Under the pieces are notes generated by a model. That model did no database searches, had not been told where the DNA came from, and was given only the letters and a program-made list of their open reading frames with translations. DNA of 64,000 nucleotides from Coenobita brevimanus (lineage: Eukaryota > Arthropoda > Malacostraca > Decapoda > Coenobitidae): positions 17,616,335-17,680,334 of the forward strand of contig CM064655.1 in assembly GCA_032717465.1 (NCBI GenBank), read 5' to 3'. The translations under genes and the position numbers were made by a program. This document shows, piece after piece, positions 23,822 to 35,599 of this stretch. The number at the start of each line of letters is the position of its first letter. Positions within the stretch are counted from its first letter, which is position 1.

Positions 23822-24030
23822 ACCGTGGCTCAGTGGGTTAGAGCGTTCCGCTCTGACCGAAGGGTTGGAGGATCGAATCCACCCAAGGGTCATTGGTAGA
23901 CATCAGGAAGGGCATCCGGTCATAAAATGCTACACGCTCCAATTCAAAGTCCTCTGCCCAGGGGCAACGCCTTAGCCCATCGGGGATACCTGGCGTAAAA
24001 CCAAATTATTTTATTATTTTTTTTCATTCA
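23822..24030 (+). mobile_element. tRNA-derived SINE
   Basis: An internal RNA polymerase III promoter is visible. An A-box-like TGGCTCAGTGG lies at 23826-23836 and a B-box-like GGATCGAATCC at 23870-23880. The D arm (GCTC/GAGC) and most of a T arm can fold, and the seven-base loop CTCTGAC lies where an anticodon loop would be. The acceptor stem does not close, so it is not a working tRNA gene. The body contains GGAAGGGCATCCGGTCATAA, a phrase I associate with RTE-type LINE/SINE 3' regions, and an A/T-rich end near 24010-24030. Confidence 0.75.
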
Positions 24031-24039
24031 TTCATCATC

Positions 24040-24505
24040 AAATCCTACATTGCCCCATGAGGAGCGTAGGAGCCCGGGGCTAGGCAAGTTGGTCCTGACA
24101 TTTAAGATGAGAGTGACCAGCCTTACTCATCCCTGAGTGGCATTACGTGAGCAATAAACCCCAACCAACCCTTGGATATAAACCTTTACTGGGTCAATCC
24201 GATTGGAGTGCCTTAATTACTCACTAAACCATCATGTGCCAAAATTTGGTTATATGGTTACCACCCAGCGTAGTAAATGGTTTCCTGGTGTACAGGAAAC
24301 CATTTGGCTTGTCACTTAGCGTTGAGTCAACCACAGGCAGAAGGAAGGGGAAAGAATGAAGGAAAGAGACAGAAGAGGGAGTGTAAAGTAACCAGTAGGC
24401 AGAAGGACGAGGAAAGGATGAAGGAAAGACTGAGAGGATGGAAGGAAAGAAGGATGGAGGAGAGGAAAGGGCAGACACCCGAGAGCAAAACTGCATCGAG
24501 TGAGT
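24040..24505 (-). mobile_element. Composite SINE-like element (family D), copy 1
   Basis: Read on the minus strand: a 'cactcgatgcag' start, a C/T-rich segment, a perfect hairpin ATGGTTTCCTG...CAGGAAACCAT (24278-24305), GGTGGTAACCATATAACCAA, then a weakly tRNA-like 'tgatggtttagtgagtaattaaggcactcc'. After these comes a body with 'cctagccccgggc'. The first half matches 57420-57660 and the second half matches 34085-34255. This copy therefore joins two modules that occur separately elsewhere in the window. Confidence 0.65.
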
Positions 24506-24507
24506 GG

Positions 24508-24705
<198 letters not shown>

Positions 24706-24932
24706 AAAATGTACGCGTATCCTTGAACGAATATATCGGTAGGGAGGAGAGTCGTTCACTGACACAGTTTGTATTTTCCAAAAATGTCAATTACCGGTAC
24801 TACAGATGATATTGCGTGCTGTGGTGTCAGAATTTTAATATACAGTACATGTCGATTGTTTAATATGTGGAAGTGGAATTGAGTAACCCTATTGTTATTA
24901 TTTGTGAGAGAGGGCTGGTAGGCGGCGTTGTG

Positions 24933-24934
<2 letters not shown>

Positions 24935-24989
<55 letters not shown>
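24935..24989. repeat. (AG)n microsatellite
   Basis: About 27 uninterrupted AG units. Confidence 0.97.
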
Positions 24990-24992
<3 letters not shown>

Positions 24993-25244
24993 AGCCTATT
25001 GTACAGTATGTGTGTGTCACAAGAGGTGCATTGTAGGTGCTGAGGCGTGATGTAGCCTAGGGGTGGTACTGCCTTTTTCATGTTCCCCTACCATTATTAC
25101 CCCTACCCCTACTGCTGTCATTAAAACAAACTCTGCCTCTGCTTCTACCCCTACCACTGTTACTACCAGCATCCCCGCCCCTACCCACCACTGCATACCC
25201 CTCCTCCACTCATCACCACATCTTTCTCTCATCCTCCAAATCCC

Positions 25245-26625
25245 TATTATAACCCCTCTCTCTCACCCACCCTCGTCCGTCCTCTCACCCATCATCACCC
25301 CTCCCTCTCACCCATCATCACCCCTCCCTTCCACCCATCATCACCTCTCCCTCTCACCCATCATCACCCCTCTCTCTCTTTCACCCATCATCACCCCTCC
25401 CTCTCACCCATCATCACCCCTCTCTCTCTTTCACCCATCATCACCCCTCTCTCTCTTTCACCCATCACCCCTCTCTCTCTTTCACCCATCATCACCCCTC
25501 CCTCTCACCCACTATCACCCCTCCCTCTCACCCACCATCACCCCTCCCTCTCACCCACCATCACCCCTCCCTCTCACCCACCATTTTCCCTCCCTCTCAT
25601 CCACCATCACCCTTTCCTCTCACCCACCATCACCCCTTCCTCTCACCCATCATCACCCCTCCCTCACCCATCATCACCCCTCCCTCTCACCCGTCATCAC
25701 CCCTCCCTTTCACCCACCATCACCCCTCCCTCTCACCCATCATCACCCCTCCCTCTCACCCATCATCACCCCTCCCTCTCACCCGTCATCACCCCTCCCT
25801 CTCACCCGTCATCACCCCTCCCTCTCACCCGTCATCACCCCTCCCTCTCACCCATCATCACCCCTCCCTCACCCACCATCACCCCTCCCTCTCACCCATC
25901 ATCACCCCTCCCTCACCCATCATCACCCCTCCCTTTCACCCGTCATCACCCCTCCCTCTCACCCATCACCACCCCTCCCTCTCACCCATCATCACCCCTC
26001 CCTCTCACCCGTCATCACCCCTCCCTCTCACCCGTCATCACCCCTCCCTCTCACCCATCATCACCCCTCCCTCTCACCCGTCATCACCCCTCCCTCTCAC
26101 TTATCATCGCCCCTCCCTCTCACTTATCATCACCCCTCCCTCTCACCCACCATCACCTCTCCCTCTCACCCACCATCACCCCTCCCTCTCACCCGTCATC
26201 ACCCCTCCCTCTCACCCACCATCACCCCTCCCTCTCACCCACCATCACCCCTCCCTCTCACCCACCATCACCCCTTCCTCTCACCCGTCATCACCCCTCC
26301 CTGTCACCCGTCATCACCCCTCCCTCTCACCTACCATCACCCTTCCCTCTCACCCGTCATCGCCCCTCCCTCTCACCCGTCATCACCCCTCCCTCTCACC
26401 CGTCATCACCCCTCCCTCTCACCCACCATCACCCCTCTCTCTCACCCACCATCACCCCTCTCTCTCACCCACCATCACCCCTCCCTCTCACCCACCATCA
26501 CCCCTCCCTCTCACCCACCATCACCCCTCCCTCTCACCCACCATCACCCCTCCCTCTCACCCACCATCACCCCTCCCTCTCACCCACCATCACCCCTCCC
26601 TCTCACCCACCATCACCCCTCCTAC
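25245..26625. repeat. 23-bp C/T-rich minisatellite (~60 units)
   Basis: The unit is CATCATCACCCCTCCCTCTCACC, with CATCATC/CACCATC/CGTCATC variants and occasional units lacking CTCT. The 23-base period is not a multiple of three, so a single frame cycles through all three phases every 69 bases. It happens to stay open within an 887-codon frame (25063-27726) rich in Pro, Ser, His and Leu. Homogeneity is highest at about 26400-26620, where consecutive units are identical, suggesting recent expansion there. Confidence 0.95.
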
Positions 26626-26984
26626 TTTCTTACCTCTGTCTGTGTACTTCTGCGTCTCTCCCTTCTTACCTTGTACCTCCCCTCCCTGTCCCCTCTGTCT
26701 CTCTCCCCGTCTTTCCGCCAGCATTTTTTTTACCTCCCATCTATAAGTCTACTCTCTGCATCCCATCCTAATCCCTCCCTTCTCGTTTCCTCCCTTTCCT
26801 TACCTCTCTCTTCCATCTGTTATGCCTCTCCTCATTTTGCAGCCTCTCTCTCTCTCTCTCTCTCTCTCCCCCCCCCCCATCCTTTCCTTCCTCTTTACTT
26901 TCACCTCGTCTTACCTCTGTCTCTTCCTCCTTACTTCCAATCCTTCCCTCCCTCCTACCTTCCTCCTGTACCTTATATTTCTGA

Positions 26985-27610
26985 CACCCTTCCCAACCCC
27001 ACTCTTCCCTGCCCCAGCCCCACTCTTCCCTCCATCAGCCCCACTTTTCCCTCCCCAACCCCACCCTTCTCTTTCTCAACCCTACTGTTCCCTCCCCAAC
27101 CCCACTGTTCCCTCCCCAACCCCACTCTTTCCTCCTCCTGTCCCACTTCCCCAATCTCACTCTTCCCTCCCCAGCCCCACCCTTCCTTCATCCTATCCCA
27201 CCAACCCCACTCTTCCCTCATCCTATCCCACCAACCCCACTCTTCCCTAATCCTATCCCACCAACCCCACTCTTCCCTCATCCTATCCCACCAACCCCAC
27301 TCTTCCCTCCCCAACCCCACTTTTCCCTCCCCAACCCCACCCTTCACTTTATCAACCCCACTCTTCCCTCCGCCAACCCCACTCCTCCCTCCCCAACCGC
27401 ACTCTTCACTTTCTGAACCCCACTCTTCCCTCCCCAACCCCACTTTTACCTCCCCAACCCTACCCTTCACTTTCTCAACCCCACTCTTCCCTCCCCAACC
27501 CCACTCTTCCTTCCTCCTATCCCACACTTCCTTCCTCCTATCCCACACTTCCCTTACTCCACTCCTCCCTCCCAAACCCCACTTTTCCCTCCCCAACCGC
27601 ACCCTGCCTC
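26985..27610. repeat. 20-bp and 30-bp C-rich minisatellite
   Basis: Units of CTTCCCTCCCCAACCCCACT (20 bases) alternate with 30-base units containing CTCATCCTATCCCACCAACC. Four of the latter run in tandem at about 27180-27300. The open frames on both strands are repeat artefacts. Confidence 0.9.
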
Positions 27611-27789
27611 CCCACCCCCACCCGTACTTCCCTCAACCCCACTTTCGCCTCCGTTATGCGTCCCGCTTTAAGCCAGAGCCCTGTTTCTTTACTCTGTCCC
27701 AGTCCCTCATTTTAAAACCTCTTTAAGCCGCAAATCCTCTTTCCAATATCGTCTCTGTACTCTCATTTCCTATCCTTTATACAGGTATT

Positions 27790-28183
<394 letters not shown>

Positions 28184-28229
28184 GCAGCTAAATCTTCAGT
28201 CTGTTATATTTCCTGAGTGAATGGAATTA

Positions 28230-28540
28230 CGTCCTCCCACGTTCCCTCCCTCCCCACCACACACAGAGTAGTGTGCAGAAGGCCGTAACTAACACTGCCA
28301 AGCTGCCACTTCACCATGCCGTTCCCCACGTCCACCGCCGCCATCCACTCCGCTGTGTCATTACCCAGCCTGCCTCCCTTGGTCTCGCTCGTGTAGCCCA
28401 GCCCTGCCTAGCCCAGTCGGCGGGACGCTGCTATTGATTCTCGCCACGGACACGCAGACGGAGGCAGGGAGCTCGCCGGCAGGAGGGGGTGCCCGTAACA
28501 AGCAGGGTGGTCGCGGGGGAGAGCTTAAGGCTGCAGGTGT
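28230..28540. other. GC-rich, CpG-containing island without a recognised gene
   Basis: It is locally richer in GC and CpG ('cgccgccatccactccg', 'cggcgggacgctg', 'gctcgccggcagg') than its flanks and free of tandem repeats. It might hold a 5' exon or promoter, but I see no TATA box, initiator or open frame that would support this. It is the most gene-like composition in the window. Confidence 0.25.
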
Positions 28541-28544
28541 TTGA

Positions 28545-30110
28545 GGAAGTAGAAGAAATACTGCTAGCTGTGTAACTGAGAAATTGGCAGGGAGGGGGAG
28601 GGGTTTATTTTATTTATTTATTTATTTATTTTTTTGACGGTTGATAGGTGGAGGAAGTTTCTAACAGAACCTGGGAGGGGGGGGGGTTACAGGGCTGGAG
28701 GTGTTTGAAATGGAGAAAGGTTAGTGGTGTTAGTAATGGGACTGGGGAATTGAGTGGGTTTACAGTCAGAGGAAGGTGCAAGGTGCAAAAAGACTTAATA
28801 CGGTATAAAAAGATAGGGTCGGGCATTGGTTAGAGGTGTTTCGGAAATTGATAAGCCATGTAAGTTAACGGAAGACTTAAGGAGTTTGAGAAACTGAAAG
28901 ATGGCGCAGAGTGGACAAAGACTGTTAGAAATGGTCGCTACAAGGAAACTGGAGGTTAAGAGCCATGATATGTTCTGAGAAACTGATAAATGTTGCGACT
29001 TGGAGAAAACCGTGAACACTGAGGCGGAGAAATTGAAGGGGGGGGCGGGAGTCGTTAAGGATCGGACGCCGTAAGTTTGCGTAGGGGAAATGAAGAAAGA
29101 GTATAAGAAAAGAAAGTGTGAAATGGGGATGAGTGGGTGTGTTAGCTGCTGAAAATGTTTTGGAAACTGGATAGATGATGCAAATTAAAGAAAGACGTAG
29201 AAATGGGACAGGGATATTGGGAGATTGATTGGCTTGGTGTTCTGGGAAATGGATACCGTAGGTGATGGAGAATTGAGAGACTATAAGTATTAGGACGGTG
29301 AAGTTGGAGGGGGTCGGATTGGAAGCTAGACGGGTTCTGTGAAAATTATGTATGATTCAAGTGTCCGAAAGACTGAGAAATAGAAACTGGATATGAAGTG
29401 ACTTAGAGGCTCGTGGTGTAAATGTTTATCATGTAAAATAGGTTGCTGGTAAATGATGAATAAATTAATAAGTATATAAAAAAAATTGGAACGGTGAAGC
29501 TATGAGTGTTTTTTGAAATAAGTACCGTAGCTGGAGAAGGATAGAGGATGACAGAAATAATATGGGGAATTCGGGAGGTCCTGCGGCTGCAGGATTTCCA
29601 TTGAATGGGTACCTGATGAAAGGTGAAAAAGACTGGAAGTGAGATTGGCAGTTTTGCTTGGAATTAATGTGAGATAATGGACACTTTGATTTTATTAGTA
29701 CAGTATGACTAATGAGAATTAACTAAAATGTTTTGTAAATTGTAGTGCAGTATATATTTTAGAGATGGATGAAGACTAAATATGATACTGGTAAATGTGT
29801 TATATTACCAAGATTAGCCCGTGTGTAGGGATTGCAGTCATTCGTACGAGCTTATTTTAAGCCATACCATAAGGATTAGGTTCACCGAAAGAATATATCT
29901 TTGACCAAAATAATTATTTAAGTAAATGACACAGCATGACATCGTACAGAGAGTGGAAATGTTATAGGCTTTTCAGTGAATTTATTCTGGGCTTTTCGGT
30001 GAAAATATACTTAGGTTAATGAAAAAAATAAAAAAATAAAGTTTTGAACTCCCGTCCCAGAGCTCCGCCGGGTAATAACAAGCAGTGTTTATCCAGCAAA
30101 TTAATTGAGG
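28545..30110. other. A/G-rich unique-looking sequence, no gene recognised
   Basis: After a TTTA microsatellite at 28605-28632, the sequence is purine-biased. It has loosely repeated words such as 'gagaaactg', 'aattgagag' and 'gggaaatgg', which may be the worn remains of a ~100-base tandem repeat. Open frames are under 75 codons and have no recognisable domains. Confidence 0.4.
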
Positions 30111-30667
30111 ACAGGGGAGGTAAGTGGATGATGACAGGGGTGCTGGTATCAGCGGAGTGGGGGGACAGAGAGGTGATGCTGGGATGACAGCCTCCTGGGT
30201 TGTGATGATAGGACACCAGCCAGAGGACGACAATTTACGATCTCAGTCAGGCCCAGTGACGTACAGTCAAATACTAAAGTCCATTCGCCTCTCTGCCTCT
30301 ATTTCATCAATAGGTTCAAAGTCTCTTCATATTACTTAGCGGCCTGAGGTACAGTATTATCATTCATCTATGGGTGATAATATGCACCTTTGTCCATTAT
30401 GTCCCATTTATATATCTGTGACTCCAGGAGAGAGGAATAGACGGGAGAGGCGAATTGACTTTTGTATGTGAGTGTGCGTAAAGTGCAAGAATTTGGGTTG
30501 ACCGATTGACGAATAGGTACGGTGTTGAACAGGGTTGATGAAGGACTTGTATAGCGGGGCTCGGCGGATAGGGAAAAGGTAGGGTGTTGAATAGAACACA
30601 TTAAGGAAATACGTGATATTGATCCAGCGACAATAGGGGATCGTAAGGGTGACATGACGCGAAGGAT

Positions 30668-32790
30668 TGGGTAGGGTGAAGGTGGTGGTGGTAATGGGTG
30701 GGGTGGTGGTGGTAATGGGTGGAGTGAGGGTGGTGGTGGTAATGAATGGGGTGAAGGTGGTGGTGGTAATGGGTAGGGTGAAGGTGATGGTGGTAATGGG
30801 TGGGGTGAAGGTGATGGTGGTAATGGGTAGGGTGAAGGTGATGGTGGTAATGGGTAGGGTGAAGGTGATGGTGGTAATGGGTGGGGTGAAGGTGGTGGTG
30901 GTGGTAATGGGTGGGGTGGTGGTGATAATGGGTGGAGTAAGGGTGGTGGTGGTGGTAATGGATGGGGTGAAGGTGGTGGTGGTAATGGGGGAGTGAAGGT
31001 GATGAGTGAGGTGAAGGTGATAATGGTAACTGGTCGGGTGAAGGTGATGGTGGTAATAGGTGGGGAGAAGGTGGTGGTGGTAATGGGTGGGGTGAAGGTG
31101 ATGGTGGTAATGGGTGGGGTGAAGGTGATGGTGGTAATGGGTGGGGTGAAGGTGATGGTGGTAATGGGTGAGGTGATGATGATAGTGGTAATGGATGGGG
31201 TGAAGGTGGTGGTGGTAATGGGTGGGGTGAAGGTTGTGGTAGTAATGGGTGGGGTGAAGGTGATGGTAGTAATGGGTGGGGTGAAGGTGATGGTAGTAAT
31301 GGGTGGGGTGAAGGTGATGGTAGTAATGGGTGGGGTGAAGTTGGTGGTAGTAATGGGTGGGGTGAAGGTGATGGGGTGGTAATGGGTGGAGTGAAGGTGA
31401 TCGTAGTATTGGGTGGGATGAAGGTGGTCGTGGTATTGGGTGGGATGAAGGTGGTGGTGGTAATGGGTGGGGTGAAGGTGATGATGGTAATGGGTGGGGT
31501 GAAGGTGATGATGGTAATGGGTGGGGTGAAGGTGATGGTGGTAATGGGTGGGGTGAAGGTGATGATGGTAATGGGTGGGGTGAAGGTGGTGGTGGTAATG
31601 GGTGGGGTGAAGGTGATGATGGTAATGGGTGGGGTGAAGGTGATGGTGGTAATGGGTGGGGTGAAGGTGATGATGGTAATGGGTGGGGTGAAGGTGATGG
31701 TGGTAATGGGTGGGGTGAAGGTGGTGGTGGTAATGGGTGGGGTGAAGGTGATGATGGTAATGGGTGGGGTGAAGGTGATGGTGGTAATGGGTGGGGTGAA
31801 GGTGATGATGGTAATGGGTGGGGTGAAGGTGGTGGTGGTAATGGGTGGGGTGAAGGTGGTGGTGGTAATGGGTGGGGTGAAGGTGATGATGGTAATGGTT
31901 GGGGTGAAGGTGATGGTGGTAATGGGTGGGGTGAAGGTGATGGTAGTATTGGGTGGGATGAAGGTGGTCGTGGTATTGGGTGGGATGAAGGTGGTCGTGG
32001 TATTGGGTGGGATGAAGGTGGTGGTGGTAATGGGTGGGGTGAAGGTGATGGTGGTAATGGGTGGGGTGAAGGTGATGGTGGTAATGGGTGGGGTGAAGGT
32101 GATGGTGGTAATGGGTGGGGTGAAGGTGATCGTAGTATTGGGTGGGATGAAGGTGGTCGTGGTATTGGGTGGGATGAAGGTGGTCGTGGTATTGGGTGGG
32201 ATGAAGGTGGTGGTGGTAATGGGTGGGGTGAAGGTGATGATGGTAATGGGTGGGGTGAAGGTGATGGTGGTAATGGGTGGGGTGAAGGTGATGGTGGTAA
32301 TGGGTGGGGTGAAGGTGATGGTAATAATGGGTGGGGTGAAGGTGATGGTGGTAATGGGTGGGGTGAAGTTGATGGTGGTAATGGGTGGGGTGAAGGTGAT
32401 GGTGGTAATGGGTGGGGTGAAGGTGGTGTTGATAATGGGTGAGGTGAAGGTGATGGTGGTAATGGGTGGGGTGAAGGTGGTGTTGACAATGGTTGGGGTG
32501 AACGTAATGGTAGTAATGGGTAAGTTGAAGATGATGGTGGTATTGGATGGAGTCAAAATAATGGTGATAGTGGGTAAGATGAAGGTAATGGGGATAGTGC
32601 GTGGGGTGAGGGTGGTGGTGGTAATGAGTTGGGTGAAAGTGATGGTGGCAATGGATGGGGTGAAGGTGTTGGTTGGAATGGGTGGGGTGAAGCTGATGTT
32701 GATAATGGATGGGGTGAACGTAATGGTGGTAATGGGTAAGGTAAGGTGAGGGTAATGGTAGGGTGAAGGTAATGGTAATGGTGGGGGTGA
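30668..32790. repeat. 27-bp G-rich minisatellite with higher-order repeats (~78 units)
   Basis: The unit is GGTGAAGGTGATGGTGGTAATGGGTGG in varied phase. Starts at 32041 and 32068 show the 27-base period. Variant units carrying 'cgtggtattgggtgggatgaa' occur as blocks of two or three near 31400-31465, 31945-32025 and 32130-32210, so multi-unit segments have been copied. Because 27 is nine codons, five of the six frames stay open for hundreds of codons, for example Met-Gly-Gly-Val-Lys-Val repeats on plus and Ser/Pro/His repeats on minus. The simultaneous openness of several frames argues against any being a selected gene. Confidence 0.95.
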
Positions 32791-32854
32791 ATATGATGCC
32801 ACGAACGAAGGTCGGGGCAAGAGAGTTGGGATGAGAAATGATGGATGACAGGAG

Positions 32855-33235
32855 GTGGATGGATGGATGGGTTTAGTTTGTCTAGTGGATGGAAGAAGAG
32901 AGATGAATAAATGAAAAGAATGTAGATGGATGGATGGATGGGCGAGTTTAGTCGACGTTATAGATAATGGAAAGGAGGTGGCTGGGCGGATGGAGTGGAT
33001 ATGGATGGATGGATACCGGCAAGTTTAGTCGGCCTGACGGATAGAGAAAGGGACACTGGTAGAGAGAAAGAAAGTGGATGGAAGGATGGGTGAGTTTAGT
33101 GGACTTTACGCATAGCGGGAAGGAGGTGACTGAAGGGATGGAAGGAAGATGGATGGATGGATAAATGTAGTCTGTCTGACGATTGGAGGAAGGGACATGG
33201 ATGGAGGAAAGAAAGGTGAATAGATGGATGTGTGT
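32855..33235. repeat. ~75-bp minisatellite with internal (GGAT)n
   Basis: GGATGGATGGAT followed by GAGTTTAGTCGRC recurs about five times, with GTTTAG at about 32871, 32946, 33025 and 33094 and a variant near 33167. Each unit also contains 'ggaaggaggtgactg'-like sequence. Confidence 0.8.
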
Positions 33236-33570
33236 GTGGGTGGAGATTTCAATTTCACCCTGATATTGGACGTTTATTAAATTAATCGACGAACCAGAAA
33301 TCTGTATTAATTAGACTCGGCATCACTATTTTTTTTTTTCCATTTTATGATATTTTCCGTATAATTGAATGTTTTTTGTTTGTGATATTGAAATGACCGA
33401 TGTTTCTTGTCATTAATGCAGTAGCCACAAATCTTGACACAGTATAGCGTGGAACAGGGTATGACATAGTGGTATATTTATAATGTTTGGATACTTTGAG
33501 GAAATCCCAAATCGAAAAAGTGAGCGCAAAATTGTTTACAAGAGTTATACACGCTAGATGGAAAAAGAAT

Positions 33571-33595
33571 CTCTCTCTCTCTCTCTCTCTCTCTG

Positions 33596-33680
<85 letters not shown>
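33571..33680. repeat. Compound (CT)n-(CA)n microsatellite
   Basis: Twelve CT units, GTCA, then ~42 CA units. Confidence 0.97.
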
Positions 33681-33687
<7 letters not shown>

Positions 33688-33842
33688 GAGGAAAGTATAT
33701 TATGTTAGGAAGAGTGGCGGAAGGTGTTGTTTGTGTGGTGAGGACTGGAAAGTGCCTTATTTTGTCCAGGAGGCGTTGTACCTTCAGGGGGGACGAGTTT
33801 TCCTGGGGCTTTTGCTGGCGTCTGCACACTTACTGACACGTG

Positions 33843-33893
<51 letters not shown>

Positions 33894-33907
33894 AGAGAGA
33901 GAGAGAG
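33843..33907. repeat. (GA)n microsatellite
   Basis: GA tract with a single CT interruption near 33891. Confidence 0.95.
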
Positions 33908-34084
33908 TAACAATAAGTAGGATGGAAGTGATTTTTTTTTTCAACATAGCTATTACCTAAAAAAAAAAAAAAAAAGACTAATAGGTAAAGGCAGTTTTTT
34001 ATATGTAATACGTTCACAACTGAGCTGAAGAAATATGTCAATACTGAAAGGGTTACCAGTTCCAGAAATGTATTTTATCGAGGG

Positions 34085-34258
34085 CGTTCATTGCATCGTC
34101 AGGAACACAGTGGCCCGGGGCTAGGCTGTCCATATGAGACAAGAATGACCAGACACCTCCCGGAATGGCATTATGCGATGAGTAAACTCGCAACATCCTT
34201 TTTGTAGGTTGTCCTGCTGGAGCGCCCTAAACCACTAGACCACCAGGCATCGGTTGGT
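34085..34258 (-). mobile_element. tRNA-like SINE (shares the family D body)
   Basis: On the minus strand it starts GCCTGGTGGTCTAGTGGTTTAGGGCGCTCC. The TGGTCTAGTGG part is a good A-box and D-arm-like sequence. Downstream 'gatgttgcgagttt' is a weak B-box. The body 'aatgccattccgggaggtg', 'ctggtcattctt' and 'cctagccccgggcc' aligns with the minus strand of 24050-24240. Two diverged members in one window indicate an interspersed family. Confidence 0.65.
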
Positions 34259-34384
34259 TGTATAATATAGTTACAAGTCAGGGTGGTCATTTGTTTCCAG
34301 GGTTATAGGACCATTTGTCATGTCATTCAGTGTAGTCTCCTGAAGGTAGCAGCTCTACCCTGGTATTTGCGAAGACGAGAAATT

Positions 34385-34480
34385 TAGCTTAAACTGAAAA
34401 TGTTATCATGAGTGGGAGTCAGTGTGCATGAAGGCGTGAAATTTAGAGAGCGTAGACTGAAAATGTTGTCAGGTTAGGAG
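34385..34480. repeat. Short tandem duplication
   Basis: 'gaaatttagcttaaactgaaaatgttatca' is followed ~65 bases later by 'gaaatttagagagcgtagactgaaaatgttgtca'. Confidence 0.55.
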
Positions 34481-34616
34481 CAGGAAATCTGTGTAATTTC
34501 TGAACTATATTTGAAATCTGTCGAATATCTGGAGAGAACCTTGAGTTGCGGCGCGTTATCAGATATCCAGTTCCGTGTGTCAGCGGGTGATCGCATGTAA
34601 ACACCCGCCCTTTGTA

Positions 34617-34619
<3 letters not shown>

Positions 34620-34690
<71 letters not shown>

Positions 34691-34709
34691 GTGCGTGCGC
34701 GCGCGCGCT
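34620..34709. repeat. (GT)n grading into (GC)n
   Basis: About 32 GT units, then GTGCGTGTGTGCGTG and CGCGCGCGCGC. Such alternating purine-pyrimidine DNA is prone to form left-handed Z-DNA. Confidence 0.95.
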
Positions 34710-34769
34710 ATTGAACTGTGGTGGGTGGTGGGGTTGGAGGTTTGTTGCATCTTGACCCCATCAACCCCT

Positions 34770-34800
34770 GGCACGGAGAGAGAGAGAGAGAGAGATAAGT
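34770..34800. repeat. (GA)n microsatellite
   Basis: GA tract of about 11 units. Confidence 0.9.
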
Positions 34801-34899
34801 ACGGTACATAGACAGATAGATATTTAGATACCAGTGTATTTATTAACCACAAATTTACAGTGGTGCAGTGTATATAGAGCATAGGTTGGCTTCATACAC

Positions 34900-34965
34900 T
34901 AATTATTATTATTATTATGGTATTATTATTATTTATATCTTATTATTATTGTTGTTGTTGTTTTG
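34900..34965. repeat. (ATT)n/(GTT)n microsatellite
   Basis: Imperfect ATTATT and TTGTTG runs. Confidence 0.85.
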
Positions 34966-35132
34966 TTACTGTTATCGTTGTTCTTGTAGATGATGCATTA
35001 ATCACCCAGCCTTTGTATTGGGTGTGAGTCAGGGATCATGTATGTGTGCTTCATGAGGTCGAGTGGGGTGGGTGGGGGGAGCAGGTTTGTTACTCACCCT
35101 GGTTGTATGCGTCTTGACCCCTCCAACCCTTA

Positions 35133-35270
<138 letters not shown>

Positions 35271-35450
35271 CCTTACCTTCTTTAACCTCTGTCTCTGTTG
35301 TCCTCTTTTCACTTCTAACCTTTTTTTCATAGCCCAATCTTAACACACTATCGGTAACTATCGTCCTGCTTCGCCTTCCTTCTTCTTTTCTCACATAGGG
35401 CATTGGAATTTTTTTAATGGTAGAATTCGAGGCTGAGTGCAAACTTTGCC

Positions 35451-35452
<2 letters not shown>

Positions 35453-35488
<36 letters not shown>
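35453..35488. repeat. (GA)n microsatellite
   Basis: About 18 uninterrupted GA units. Confidence 0.95.
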
Positions 35489-35491
<3 letters not shown>

Positions 35492-35599
35492 AATTCAATA
35501 TCCGTTTACTTAGGGATGTCTGGACACTAAGCGTTCAAAACATTTGGAGGTCATAGTGGGAAAGACAGATTTATAGAGTTGGTCGTTTGCATACGTGAA

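Noticed and set aside
23822..23890. Functional tRNA gene
   Set aside because: A- and B-boxes and the D arm are present, but the acceptor stem does not pair, the T and anticodon stems have mismatches, and a SINE body follows directly.
25245..26625. CRISPR-like array at the 23-bp repeat
   Set aside because: There are no unique spacers. Units abut each other and vary only by point changes.
25063..27726. 887-codon plus-strand open frame rich in Pro, Ser, His and Leu
   Set aside because: It lies almost wholly in 23-bp and 20/30-bp tandem repeats. Other frames are also open and composition follows the DNA. There is no domain, signal peptide or gene context.
30040..30110. Minus-strand SINE end (GGGAGTTCAAAAC followed by a T/A-rich tail)
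   Set aside because: Only the B-box-like phrase and tail are visible. No A-box at the right distance and no second copy found.
30408..32820. 693- and 739-codon minus frames and a 457-codon plus frame
   Set aside because: All are produced by the 27-bp minisatellite. Simultaneous openness of several frames on both strands is expected from the repeat and argues against selection on one.
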